Of a DNA stretch of 64,000 nt, positions 46,943 through 59,309 are shown piece by piece. How positions within the stretch are numbered: the stretch's first letter is position 1; each line of letters begins with the position of its first letter. A program made the position numbers and the translations under genes. The notes under the pieces are model-generated. The model did not search any database and was not told the origin of the DNA. It worked only from the letters and a program-made list of their open reading frames with translations. The stretch is from Echinostoma caproni (lineage: Eukaryota > Platyhelminthes > Trematoda > Plagiorchiida > Echinostomatidae): the NCBI GenBank assembly GCA_900618425.1, contig UZAN01039557.1, positions 52,981 to 116,980 on the forward strand, read 5' to 3'.

Positions 46943-47089
46943 AGCGGTTGGGGGGATGTAGACGAAAAGGTGTGCGGCGTTTTATGATGTTTCGTGGACA
47001 ATAATCGGCTGTTCAACGGACAGACGCGCGCATTCACGCGCCCACACGTGCAGCTGCGCAAGTGCGAGTGATCGATTACGGCAACGGAT

Positions 47090-47328
47090 GAGGAGGACAA
47101 GAATGTCAATTTCATGTGGGTAATGGAGGATTTGGTTAAATTTCAAATGAAAATTTGTCGTGTATGTAGCAAATGAAGCGTGAACTGAAAAGCTCGGAAG
47201 CACTGGATAGCTGTCTCGACCTGGTTGGGTCTCATCAGCAGTGCGAACCCATTGACTCGACTGGGGATCGAACCCGGGACTTCATGCGCAGAACGCAAGC
47301 GTGCTACCCACTACGCCACCGGGCAGCT
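47090..47328 (-). repeat. SINE-B copy 8, best full-length copy
   Basis: The minus strand shows an intact tRNA-like head with box A TGGCGTAGTGG (plus 47308-47318) and box B GGTTCGATCC (plus 47265-47274). The hammerhead region is 47200-47244. The body follows: CTTTTCAGTTCACGC, then TTTGCTACATACACGACAAA, then GAAATTTAACCAAATCC. It ends with CATTACCCACATGAAATTGAC. Both Pol III boxes look functional. It defines the family order used for the other copies. Confidence 0.85.
47200..47244 (-). ncRNA. Hammerhead ribozyme motif, one core change
   Basis: Stem I GCACTG with CAGTGC, core box CTGATGA, and stem II GACC with GGTC (four Watson-Crick pairs) are all intact. The triplet ATC is an allowed cleavage site. 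The GAAA box reads GAGA, an A-to-G change at a core position expected to impair cleavage. The stem III region reads ACAGCTAT, so the dimer palindrome is slightly broken. Confidence 0.75.
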
Positions 47329-47329
47329 G

Positions 47330-50300
47330 ATCAGGCCGTTTTTCATTTTCCATTTACACGATATAGCACAACCCATCTTTGAGAGTTTGTTGCGGGCCAC
47401 GGACCCTGCTCAACTCAGCACTAGCCTCCAGGGTTATGGCTTGGTTGGAAACATTCACAACCCACATGAAATTATCCCAAACCGTATACCGTTGGAGGTT
47501 ACTGCATAAATTCCCGTGTAAATGCACCGTGGAAGAAGATGCATGTCTCCAGCCCAAACAAACACACAGCTCTGGGTGAATGGAATGAAATATAACTAAT
47601 GCGGGTGATACGTTTAGTGTACGGGAAAAAGTAGATGCATGCGGTTCTGTCCTGAAGAGATCAATTAACAGGCCTGCAGATCAGTTAAGATAATGAAAAT
47701 GTACTGTACCTTCCCCTTCCCGCCTCCCACTTGCCATGAAGAGATGTTAAACAGGGAAAGAAAACGAGAGAGAAAAACAGTTGCGATCGACCGAGATTGG
47801 TACCTTCGAAATCCGATATGATACAGTAAAAAAAATATTTTATTCTCTCAACATCCAATACCAGGACTGATCGCATTTCTTTTCCACCGAACTTTAATTG
47901 CAAATCTTTGAAACGATACTTTGGGTCACATTATCGTGATTTTACAGCGAATTGAAAGATAACCGGCTAAGCAAAAATTAGCTGTGTCTACACTTCATGG
48001 GCAAAACAGCTGATTAAATTGTCAACACTAGATTGACAGTCAAACTCAAACAAAACCAGTAGTCTTGTTGGGAATACACATCCAACGAAGTCATAATTCA
48101 TACGGGCTAATGCTTAGATGCGAGAGGTTCGATGTATATAACAAGCTTGCAAAAATGGTTGAATAAGATGTAGTAATGTGATCAGTTACTTGTTGATCAA
48201 GTTCATAATGTGCTTTCGTTCTATCCCAGTTCGATTCCAAGCTGAACCAAGGCATGGACACTGGTGATAACACCCAAAAATGTCGGTAAGCTTTGCTCTT
48301 AACTTCTCAGTTCCCTTTTTATCTCCTGCGCGGTTTATGACTAGAATAATTGCATCAATTTGGTAAAGCCTGACTAAAGCTTGTCATTTAGAAAGGCTTA
48401 AAGCAACTCATTCTTTGGGACAAACCAAGATAGTCAATAATCCAAGGATAGAGAAAGATTGGAATCTGAGAGCTGCCGCCTCACACCAGATAACAGCATT
48501 GGTTTTAGATCCTTATAGGAATGTTTGGATTAGCCACAACGAGAGACATCCTTTCCGAATTTGGATCCGATACCGGGAACAGTACAGGCCATTTGTAACT
48601 TTGGGTGATACTGTGTCGTTTTAAACGTTCCTAATGATACCAGTAAAACATAATAACTATATTAAGTAGTATCTGGAGGAGACAATCACTGTTTCCGGCA
48701 GTGCTCTTTATCAGGCTCCTCAAGTTTTTTTCGATCTGCCTCAGAAAAGCCTTATTGCACCACAAATCCAGATATCTTTATTGTAAGTCACACACACACA
48801 CACACACGAGACACACGAGTTTACGAATGACCTAGCACAATTGCACGGGATGCACACACACACACACACATCCGATGAAGTCGAGCATGTGTTTCCCGAA
48901 GGAATTTCATCCCTTCATTCAGATAATATTCACAAAAAGCATACTGGACTATTACGAACGGGAAAATTCAATCAACGTATTTTTTGCTATTCGATACAAG
49001 GTCCTCCTCAAGTAGACTATTAGCACGATCTGATGGTGGATGGTGATGCAAAATGCTTCTCAACAACAAACATAAGCTATGTTCATCGACAACGTGACTC
49101 TTTGACTGTTTCGGTTTAAACAAAACGGATTCCGTCAGATCTAAATGAGTTGTCTTCAATTCTTCTTCATCTTCAGAAGAAGGAGAACAACCAAAATCAC
49201 ACCATTTGGGAAGGGGCCTTTTGCCTAAATATGCCAATCAAAACAGCTTTTCGCATATACCGGTTACACAAACAACAATTGCATGTGAGATAGCACAAAA
49301 TGTGTACATATATATATCAGAATAATGGAAGCATTATGCTGCTTCTCATGCTATTTTGGTAATGTAAACAAACTGAGTATGTTGGTGTTGGAGGGTTCTC
49401 CGAATTGGAAGCTTGGTTCGACTTCCCCTATACCTGTTTGTTTCGTTGTGCATTTCTTGAAGGCGGTGAGTGGGAGTGTTGATACTGTTTTCTCGCCCGT
49501 TTAAGTCTCGCATTCAATGAATGAAGTGGATTTGAATGATTCTTACAACTCAATACATAGCTTCTTTTTCTTCATTTAACCCAGTAATTATCTAAGGTGA
49601 AATCTTACCGGTGAACCCTACACTATGGCCTTATCCGTTGTCTTTAAAAGAATTGGCAGAAAGCCTTTATTTTGGTTGCATTTACAAAATAGCTTCTTTA
49701 TACACGATGTAAGTGCAGAGTTTTCATAATTATTCTGCTTTAATCATGAATCTCCGCTTGCTTTCTGAATAGATAATTCTACAGTTGGTTTTCAGACGGA
49801 AAACGGGAACTGATTGGGTTGTTCGCATGAGGCAGAAAGACGCCGAAAAGTTATTTGGCCAGGTGTACCCCAGACTGGCGGGGTAGTAGATTTAAGATGA
49901 AGTGAACAACATGAAGGAAGTACACTTATTTGTTCCCCACCTGCAGCGTGCGACTAATAAAGTTCAAATTTTAGGTGGTAAGCATGAGTTTCTAAAACAC
50001 ATGGATTACCACATAACTCAAATCCTGGACATAGAGTTTACTAAATTAGAAATGGAGATGCTTTTCCTTTGAAATTGCGAAACATCACGTTGCCCGTTGT
50101 TTTGAACAAATTGAGTTCTGTGAAACAGTTCGAGTAAACAAACCCGGAACTCGAGAATAACAAGAATTGAAGAGGGCGAGCAACAAGTGCTTTATTACAA
50201 CTGAATAATGAAAGCATTTAAGAGACAAATAACACCACAGGTATCGATCGAACTCGACCGACATCCTGACTTTCATCAGATTTTTTCCACCTAGCGCCCC

Positions 50301-51426
50301 AATGTGGGTGAAATCGAAAGTTTTTCCCCTGGGTGAGTGGGAGGATGTAACTTGCGAAAATTTTAATAAGGAAAACATGAAAACATTGGTACTTCAGGTA
50401 CAACCTGAGTTTTGTTCAAGCAAAACGTTAGCACGTTCAAACCATATGGAATAAAGAAAAACTGCAAAACCGTCAAAAATAATCACATGATTTTAAAGTT
50501 CAACATGGTTATAGGTGAGTCACAAATACTTGAAGCCGGTGAAAAAGGAACATATCTTCCGATAAATTTTCAAAGATCAATTGTGCTGTGTCGTATATAG
50601 TGAAAAATAAATAAACCTATTCAGGATTTAGTATGAAATCTGTTCCCGTTTTGGCTTGAGAGAGTTCGCAGGTTTGATCCACACTTTGTGTCAGGTGTTT
50701 TCGAACTGCTGTCGATAGTCAGCGAGGTACAACAAACATTTTTACTTCCCGCCCCCTTCAGCAACAAACATAATTAGCATTTACAATTTTCTCCATATTC
50801 AACAAATAAAAACTTTGGATTCCAAAGTCGTTAGTTTGTTTACTTCTTTACCGGGTAGGGCTTTCTCCTCCGGTGATAAAACCAGTTTCCGATTCGAATT
50901 CATTCGGTAATGCGTATAACTTCGATTGCTGCAACGTTGTCGCTGGCCACAGTTTGGTCAGTCTGGTCCCACCCATCTCGGTCGAGTGTAAGCCAGCGGT
51001 TGACAACAGCTAAAAGCATTGGACCAAACAAGCTAGACGTCTTGTTTTGACTAGTATGGGCCAATCGGGGTTACTGGACAGCAGAAACACGTTGCAGGCA
51101 ATCGGATGGATGAATCATATCCTACTGATCGATTGGTCTTATCACTGAACAATGCATATGGATGAGGAGGGAAGCAGACTCTGATGGTTTGTTTTTTATA
51201 TTCGGTTTCTACACTTTTCATCAACGATTTACTTCTACGTGTTATGTGAACCAGATACCCTCGATGAGTGAGTGAACGTTTACGCATAAATTTCCACACA
51301 AAATAAAACTCAATCTCAACAGGAAGTGAGATTTACGCACTTGTGATTGCATTATAAGAAAATGTATTATAGATGGCTTGTGTAGGTGACTGTACCTACA
51401 TTTCAGTCAAAAAAATGTGTTCACCG
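47330..51426. other. Non-coding stretch with microsatellites
   Basis: (CA)n runs lie at 48789-48808 and 48852-48870. Frames such as 48415-48624 and 50085-50378 have no recognisable domain. No RNA genes or named repeats were seen. Confidence 0.45.
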
Positions 51427-51687
51427 TTACAATGGGATAACAAATGAAATGAAAATTAATATAAAACAATGGGAAAACTTAAACAGATGTAGGTTTATAA
51501 TTGGTTCGTTGCGGGTCTTTACCGTGTTAGTGAGAATACGAGCCAGACAGGGAACCGTTGAGTTACCATAAATGTTTATGCGGGAGGGCAAGCAGCGAAA
51601 ACTGGATCGGGTTGTAGCGTGGGAACGGCAAGCAGATAAGTCGGGATTGACTGGTGTCATTGAGTTTCTTTTGAACGAAGTTCTCAC
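51427..51687 (-). pseudogene. LINE ORF2 C-terminal segment
   Basis: It contains CRSHATTRSSFRCLPSRINI followed by YGNSTVPCLARILTN, the conserved tail of CR1-like ORF2 proteins (RS-R-SF--LP-RT--Y-NS--P-LAR). It lies in a separate frame from the RT. Confidence 0.7.
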
Positions 51688-51762
51688 ATGAAGCGATATG
51701 CAAATTGCACAATTTTATGATCCGAATGTTTAAAGGAATAAGAGAAATGCGGCTGATAATTG

Positions 51763-53023
51763 CTAAACCGCGACGTAGAGTAATGAAGTTTTTCTAAGTA
51801 GACCAGGGAAAATAACGGGCGAACAATAAAGTATGATAGGAAAAATGCATTGATAAACAAAGGAACATACAGTTTCATGCCTCACTCGAAATTGTCGTAG
51901 CTTGCGTATTTGAAAAGATAAGCTACGCAGTCTACAAACACAAACAAGCACATGTGAGGACCACCGTGGATTGCTATCTACGGTGACTCCTAGGTATTTG
52001 GTGGTATGTGTTCTGGTTATGGGTAGGGAATTGATGACTGAGGGTTGCATGGGGTATTTGAACCGGGAAAGACTAAAAATGCATTCCAAGCATTTAGAAT
52101 TATTCAGCCGTAGACCGGATTGGTTTGAAAATGATTGTACTTGCAACAAATGGTTCTGTCAGATTGGCTTGAAATGACTTGACATACGACCACATCATCG
52201 GCATACTTGAATGTTTTGGTTGGTGGGATTGAGGGTAAGTCACTGATGAAAGTTGAAAATAGGTAGGGGAAGAGCACAGAATTCTGAAGGACGCTAACGG
52301 TTTTGAAGTAGTGCCATTTGCTTTCGTCCTTTGAGTCCTTCTTGTGAAATAATCTTTCAACCATGACAACAAGTTGATGGGGCAACCGAATGACTCTAAC
52401 TTTTGCAGGAGAAGAGATCGTGGAACGGAATCGAAAGCCGAGGAATAGTCAAGGAAAACACAATGATCTGACTTTTGAAAACCATCTAAAGATTTGCAAA
52501 TAAAGTGCATCACTGAAGAGACGGTATCCAAAATGCATCTATTTTGCTTGTATGCAAACTAGAGGGGGTTATTGGGAACAACAGTACCAGATTGCAACCG
52601 GGTGAGAATAGCGAGCTCTGCAAGTTTAAGTCCAGAGGAGATGATGACGATAGGACGAAAGCGTTTAGGTAAAATGCTGGATGAAGAGGATTTAGGAATG
52701 GGATTAATGGTGAACGGTCTCCAGGAATCCGGAATCGAACATGTGTAAATGGATTGGTTAATAAGGGACGTAAACATCTCTGTGACTAAACAAGCGCCAT
52801 ATTTGACCAATGAGGAAGATAAACCATCGGGGCCAACTGCGTTCGTGAATTTCGTAGTTTTAAGAAGATGGTAGACCTCCTCACGGGTGCCCGGGTCTAT
52901 GATAGATAGGTGCTCTGTAGGGTATGGAGACAGGAGATCATTCAAAGAATAAATGAATACAGCATTAAGGTTGTCCACGTCAATAGTTTTGTTCGTTGTC
53001 CGTTTCTTCTGTTCGCAAAGCAA
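51763..53023 (-). pseudogene. LINE reverse transcriptase remains
   Basis: The frame 53023-52559 holds TNAVGPDGLSSSLVK and PDSWRPFTINPIPK, then LPKRFRPIVIISSGLKLAE (RT motifs 1-2). The frame 52531-52100 holds FLDYSSAFDSVPRSLL (motif A, from 52456). A frameshift puts motif B (LQNSVLFPYLF, degenerate from QGSVLSP) and KYADDVVVCQ (YADD at 52194-52205) in another frame. The thumb region YLGVTVDSNPRWSSHV and YCSPVIFPGLL follows at about 52050-51800. Both catalytic aspartates of YADD are kept. Confidence 0.85.
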
Positions 53024-53406
53024 TCTGAGCCCTTGTCATAGCCGTCTTCCATCTCCAGCTCCCAGAACTTGCTTTGCAAATGAAGCATTCAGTCTTTTGA
53101 TCTCTGCCCTGATTTACAGTGTGAGTTGTTTGACAGTGGCTGTTCGATATATCTTGAACGCTAGTTCTTTTTGTCTTCTAAGAGCTTTTAACCACGGAGC
53201 TTATTCTGCCGGTATGAACAAAAGTTGTCTCCATAGGACAGCATAGATTGAAAGTTACGTTAGCCGTTTCTGTAAAATGTTCAACAGAACAGGGAGACTG
53301 TTGAACGGAAAACCATGAGGATATGTTAGCGAGAGATTTTCTCAGGAGATGGAGTCTATCGGCTGAAAGGTTCCGAATTTTTATGTTCATTTATTTTGTT
53401 GTTTTT

Positions 53407-54265
53407 TTAAATAAAAGCGGGGTATGCTAATCGAGAGTAAACTTTTGGTCTAAGACATAGGAGCCAGTGGTCACTTGACGAAATTAGCGCCTTCAGTTCA
53501 AGAGAGAAGATATCAGGGTGATTAGTAATAAGCTCGTCCAAAATAGCATTTCCTCTGGTGGGCGTTAAAGAGGGATCTGATAGACAGAAATAAAGTAAAG
53601 TTTGGGTTAATTTGTGATAAAAATCACCGATAATTAAAACTGAATTATCGTCCACTAAAGGAGCAAAGAAAGGAATAAATGCATCTTAGAAAGAACTACT
53701 TTCAGTTTGTGAGCAATTTATAGATTTGTAATTGTTGTGTTCCGATAAGGGGAAACCCTAGGTTGACATGAAACAGCAAGGCAATCAATACCATAAGAGG
53801 AGAAAACAAACAACGTTTCGGGCTTGCCACATCAACTGGAGTTACTGTAGGTCAATACACTACCTCCGGACTTCTTTTTACTTCTTCCTCTGTCTTGTGG
53901 AAAACTTGCAAAGCCAAGTATGTTGACCAGCGAACCGTCTATGTTTTCATTGAGCCACGATCCCTGTATGCATATGACATGTGTTTGTGTACACGCGATG
54001 AGTTAGTAGATTCAGTAGATCCAGCCATTTTGCTAAACAGTAAGCGAATGTTGGAACTGATTAATGACGGAACCGTCATCCTCATTGGAGTAACGTTTTC
54101 GAGCGCAATCTGCCAACCGGAAAGCTTTCGCTTCTTGCTCCGAGCAAAAAATTCAGTTTGGGCAGAACTATGTGAGTTGGATAACACAGAAGAATAATAA
54201 ATAATCTTTAGCCGTAGTAGTAACTCCCTGGGATACGAATGTGAAGAGAACATGGCAGAAACCAA
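53407..54265 (-). pseudogene. LINE endonuclease (APE-type) remains
   Basis: Segments in order are NIRLLFSKMAGSTESTNSS (the family N-terminal motif, about 54060), SYGIDCLAVSCQPRV (about 53800) and LIIGDF (53634-53617; canonical GDFN has Tyr in place of Asn). LTPTRGNAILDELITNHPD and SSSDHWLL follow, with the catalytic SDH at 53467-53475. The order matches APE endonucleases of CR1-like elements. In-frame stops separate the segments, including one near 53735. Confidence 0.8.
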
Positions 54266-55791
54266 GTAATAAATTCCAATGCAACAGTGAACACAAACTT
54301 AGCACAGCCAATCGAAGGGCGCGCGAGCAACCAGATTACCTGTTCTTATCTACGTGGAAGTTTTCATTATTTCCATTCTCATTTTATGCGTCAACCCATA
54401 TCTACTGAATATATGACACATCATTTTTAAAAATGTTTAAGGAGATACGCGAGATATTTCAGGATTCCAGTGATCTACAACTTTTTGGACTGGAGGACAT
54501 GGGGAATTGCTTTTCAAGTACTTGATTTGATGTAATTTCTTTCTAACAACCATGGCGTTCGATGCATCAAGTGGATTGTACAAGATATTGTGCTACAACC
54601 TTTGTCGAAGACATAATCGGAGAATGTGCCCGCAGCGCAACGTTTCAGTAGCCGGATAAACGGGATGAGTGCTGCGTGCAAGATTAAGGGACAAGCTGCA
54701 GTGGAACGCTCTGAATCGTCATCAGGTGAACAATATATTTTTCAGCAGTGGACGCGCTGATCAGCACAGAGCCTCGTGTGTAATTTTGGGGTTGAGAGTG
54801 GGGCGAGATGTTGTAAACAGCCCTTTGTTTGTCACATCTCCTCTTCTGTAAAGTTCTTTGCATAATTATGTGTTCACGATGGAATGAAAGCAAATGAGAC
54901 ACAACGAAGAAAGCTGTGTTCATTTTTCGTGTCTCTCTCTCAACGGGGACTGAAACTACGAGCAATCGAATTTGGAGCCAAAATCCTTAGCTCGACGGCG
55001 ATTGACATTAGTAAAAGGTCACATTATTTCCAAAGGCTAACATTCGGGTTTGCACATTCAACTGAACGGCCACTAAGATTTGGGTGAGTTTGTGGTTTAC
55101 AACAAACATCAAATCCATGTTTCGGAATTGAGATCATAGACGATTCAGTAAAAGGGTAGTGTGACTTGGTTCTAAGAGATAAAAAGCGAGACGATTTCTG
55201 ACGACCAAAAGCGCCCAACAACCGTGGCCCCCACATCGGGTTGAGTCTGACCGTCAGAAGTCTCACAGACAAGAAAAACTTGGAGAACACAAACTATTGC
55301 ATTTGGGCATTCATACATATGAAACACAAAGTGGAAATCCGACGAAGAGGCCAAAACACGGTATCTACCCTGAGTGGTTATGGTTTAAAAGAATTAGAAA
55401 AGTGTCTAATCAACATACATAACGTCATGCTTCAATGAGTAGAATTCGTGAGTTGTTTTCCGTTTTCCGGAAATCTAACACCATCAGTGTGCTTGTGCGT
55501 TTGTTTCAGTTTTACCAAGATATAAGACAACCTTCAGCCGAAAAAGAAAACTTGTTCTAATACTGACAAAAAAGGATAAAAAGTGAAGTATTTGGTGTTC
55601 AAAAATGTGAATTAACTGCAAAGCACATTGCAAAAGTCCAGAACGAGCTTTATCCTTGTCAGTCACTATCTGGGCAAGACAGAGTATATAGATCGGGCAT
55701 ATATGCAAGTTGGACTAAGTTTGTATTTGAAGCGGGTGAAGGGATGAGATTTGCATGTACACTGTAACGATTGGGTGCTGTCAAACAAAAT
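54266..55791. other. Spacer between LINE copies with a weak exon candidate
   Basis: An ATG at 54884 opens a frame (MKANETQRRKLCSFFVSLSQ and more) that ends at a consensus GTGAGT donor near 55086. A further plus-strand frame at 55241-55438 (TDKKNLENTNYCIWAF and more) ends with its own stop. The two cannot be joined with confidence and no domain is seen. Confidence 0.25.
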
Positions 55792-57000
55792 TTAGTCTGC
55801 AACATTCAAGTGCGTATCATCTTGTCCGTCACGAAAGACGTTTATCAAGGCACTTAACGGAATTTGGGAAACATGGACGATCATTGAGAGGTCACGCCTT
55901 GAAATCACCTTGAAATCAGCCTTCAGCAAACCAGGGGAAATCATTGGGGAGCAATAAAGGGGGATAGGGAGAACATATTGTTGAACAATATCTTTTATCA
56001 TTAACAACTCAGAACAGAAGTGGCGCAGTCTTCTTATCTGAAAGGAGAGTACTTTCAGCTTGCAGGCACCAGTTAGGGTATGTAAAGATCAGTGCAGTGT
56101 GACATCTAAGTACTTCCTTCATATTACCCCCTCCCCTGTTCGTGGGCTTTCCCTGAATCTATACATACATATTAGGAGGGAGATAGGAACAGTTTAAAGT
56201 AAAAATAACTCCAAAGCATTTCTTCGCGATTAAGGCTAAGATCGGATGAAGTGGAATACGTAACAAGGTGGGATACGTGTGTTATATACCACCAGTTCTG
56301 ACTTTTTAGATGCGAAAACAGAAATGGCAATATCATCAGCATACTTAAAGTGTCGTGCAGGGGGAGTAATCGGTAAATCACTGATGTAAGTCATACAAAT
56401 GTTAACGTAATGAGAAAGCAACTTGGAGTAAACCCGAACTATTCAGTGACACCGTTGATGGTCTTCTTCCTAATTTTACGTAACAAAAACCCTATGAAAA
56501 GTAGTCACTAAACTATTCAAGAAGAGAAGGATAACCAACTGACTACAGATTGTCAAGTAGAAGAGCAAGAGACATCGAACTAAAAACTGAAGAATAATCA
56601 AGAAATCCCCTAGGCACATACAAGGCGTTGTCGTTTAGAGACCTGCAAACAAAGTGAACTATGGATGCAGCGGCATTCAGTGTAAAGCAGTTATGCTTGT
56701 ATGCAAACTGATGTACGTCATCCGGGTGGTGAAAGGTAACTGAAGGCGATGCATAACCAACCAATCCATCAAGTTCAAACCAGTGGAAGTGAGAGGAACT
56801 GTCCTGAAACGTTTCGCAACTCGGGTCTACGTAGTTTCTCTGCGGATGGATGCAATTCTTACCGGGCACTATCATTTTGGAATGACCATTTAAGGTTGAT
56901 AATGACTGGCATTTATTGGTTGATCGCCACTGCCACCTTTTGAAGGGGAAAAAATGACATCATAACACTGTTTGAGATTCGTTTGTAAGTTCTTTGGTTT
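55792..57000 (-). mobile_element. CR1/Jockey-like retrotransposon, copy 2 (RT part)
   Basis: The minus strand shows, in order, a decayed FELDGL region and HQFAYKHNCFTLNAAASIVH, then FLDYSSVFSSMSLALLL (motif A, first Asp kept). ISDLPITPPARHFKYADDIA follows (YADD at 56332-56343), and then LPIPLYCSPMISPGLLKADF near 55970. It is homologous to copy 1 by eye, but a separate, more damaged insertion. No endonuclease was recognised upstream. Sequence to 57264 has an open frame of unclear origin. Confidence 0.75.
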
Positions 57001-59204
57001 AAATCACTTCACAATTTCCGCTATATCACCTTGTAGAAAAGACTTAAATGATGGGGTGAGGTAGGGTATGCCAGATATTACATCAGGCTCACACTGAACA
57101 AGAAGCGACAAATTTTTCCAAGGCATGGAAGAAATGTAATCAATAAAGTAGAAGTAAAGGTAAAACAGTTCCTTATAATACGCTTTGCGTGCAGAACAAC
57201 AGCAATGTGTAAAGTGTCGACTATTTGAACGCGGCCATAAGAAAGGCTGTCGAGCAATATTCACCTATCAATCGCATAGAAGGTATCATTGTGTATCAGG
57301 ACAGAAGGGCAGACAACCCTTCGTGCCTTAAAAAGGAAGTAGAAAATATCGTTTGGAGACAGAGGGGCATGCAGGAAACCTCCGGAATAGACAAAACTGG
57401 CACGGGTCTATATGGTGTGAATGGAGTTTTCAGCAAGAGCCTTTCAAGTACCATTCAAACAACTGAAATGTAGGCAGTGGGACGAAGTTTTGAAAAGCCT
57501 TTCAGCACCATTGAGGTGATTGTTCAGTAGTTGGGAGTAAGTTTCTGCGAGATACAGTGATTGGAAAGTTCGAACAGCAAATAAGGAAGGGAGGCAGCAC
57601 ATTCCCTCAGGACACCAAGCGAAACTGCATCAAGCCTCCAGACCGGCCAGGTGTTATCCGGGTCGATTCTTGATAAATGTTTACAGGATCAACGCTAGTA
57701 ATCGGATTGGTCATGCTCATTTCGCATTCAGTTGAGATGATAAGGAGCGTACACTGACTGTTAATCCAGTTCCGATTGAGACCCTCTTTACCCATAAACG
57801 TTGAGTGTTGCGGGTGTGTGATTTCATGTCAGAAATCCGCATGAGGATTTGTTCGGTCTCCTGACTGTCTTTATTGATGATAATGATGATGATGACTAGA
57901 TTGATGATGACTAGACTGCATACATTTGAGCTTGTGCAGTACATTCTGGATGGACTTAGAAAGGGTGTGCACTACAGTGTACATATACATTCTGAAAATA
58001 CGTTCCCCTTTTAAGCAAATTTCTTCAAGTCGTTTTGATGTGAACCGGTCTGGATGGATAGACACTTTCTCTAAAAGACAACAGACATCATAGCAAAATG
58101 TTGGGTGTCATGTTAAGCGGTCTCATAAAACAGAACGGTAGAGGTCTGAAGACATACTAAGGTCGGAGTGATCAATTATTTCTCGTGGCTTCATGAATGT
58201 CACTGGAAATTTCGGACTTAAATTCAAGTAAATAAAGGGCCGTTGGTTCTACTGAGCAGGGGGGGGGGGAAGACTGTAGTGGAGACTGATGTTCTGCACA
58301 AATCTCAAACCAGATAAGAGCCAAAGATAGTTAAAAAGGGGCAATGTTTTGAAAACCTAGATTAATAAAATGTGGGTATCAAAGCTGTTAAAATGATCAT
58401 AAATTATGCAAGCAGCATTATTCTCATATTCAAACAGTACACTAGGAAGTGTGTCATAGGGATCACTCAGGATCTCAGATATAGGCGAGAGGGAGTGATA
58501 TACATGTAGTAATTAGCATACGTAGTTGAAAAAGACATGAATGTTCGAACTTACATAGCAGTACATATGCATTTATATGGAGTTGGGGAATAAATGAACA
58601 AACTTTTGGCTAACTGACACCCCTAAGTCTTTCACAAGTGTGATGGCGTTCCAAATATGCCAATAGTCGCATTTATAATTATTTTGGGTGAATACTTGCT
58701 TTCAATAACTCACAATCATAACTTCCGATTTTATGTGAGAAAATAAAACCTAGCAGTTTGGAAGATATTGATGAAATATGATGAACTAATTACTAAGTGG
58801 ATGTGCGTGCGCGTTGCCTATGATATTCTCAGTTCTATGTTTCCAGGATTTCCAGTTATGTCACGATGGTTGATGGCTCAAAAGAAGTATTACAGTATGA
58901 ACTCAAGTTTATCTCAGGCTTGCTCAGTATTAATGACTTCCTAGATCATTTCATTCAACAAAATGTGATAGAATAGGCCGTAAGAGTACACAGTGATGGA
59001 GTGGAAAAGAAAAGCCTGTGTATCAGTTTTCCTTTTAATGGCAAAGTTGTCACCAAAACCCTCATAAGACGACTGAATTGAGTGGTAAAAGTCAAGTTTA
59101 ATGCCACATACCTATGTTGTTTGACCAAAATACGGGCACCGACAACCAAACGGAATACACTACCCATAAACTATTCAAATTATTGTTTGGCAAATTTAAG
59201 TCTT
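57001..59204. other. Spacer between LINE copies
   Basis: A GATGAT run lies near 57877-57910 and a G-homopolymer at 58258-58270. Frames here (57225-57473 plus, 57004-57264 minus) are unassigned. Confidence 0.4.
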
Positions 59205-59262
59205 TTGTAGAAATTGTGAAACGTTCAGCAACCTCGGTGAGATTCGAACCCGAGCATGGGCG
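59205..59262 (-). repeat. Repeat D, possible tRNA-like fragment, copy 2
   Basis: The minus strand reads CTCGGGTTCGAATCTCACCG, AGGTTGCTG and TTTCACAATTTC, similar in order to 26205-26290. It lies at the broken C-terminal end of LINE copy 3 and could mark an insertion there. Confidence 0.4.
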
Positions 59263-59309
59263 TACACAACAAGGACGGTTTTGCAGATTTACAAATAGTT
59301 TGTGTAGTT

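Larger units (their letters stand above)
51427..54265 (-). mobile_element. CR1/Jockey-like non-LTR retrotransposon, copy 1
   Basis: Read on the minus strand, the order is an APE-type endonuclease (about 54265-53407), a linker, a reverse transcriptase (about 53023-51763) and a C-terminal region (51687-51427). This is the order of ORF2 in CR1/Jockey-type LINEs. The element would reverse-transcribe its own RNA at a nicked chromosomal site. Frameshifts and stops break it into at least five frames, so it is inactive. Neither a 5' ORF1 nor a clear 3' end could be recognised. Confidence 0.85.

Noticed and set aside
53895..54197. 100-codon plus-strand ORF
   Set aside because: It is antisense to the LINE endonuclease start, whose motif NIRLLFSKMAG is on the minus strand.
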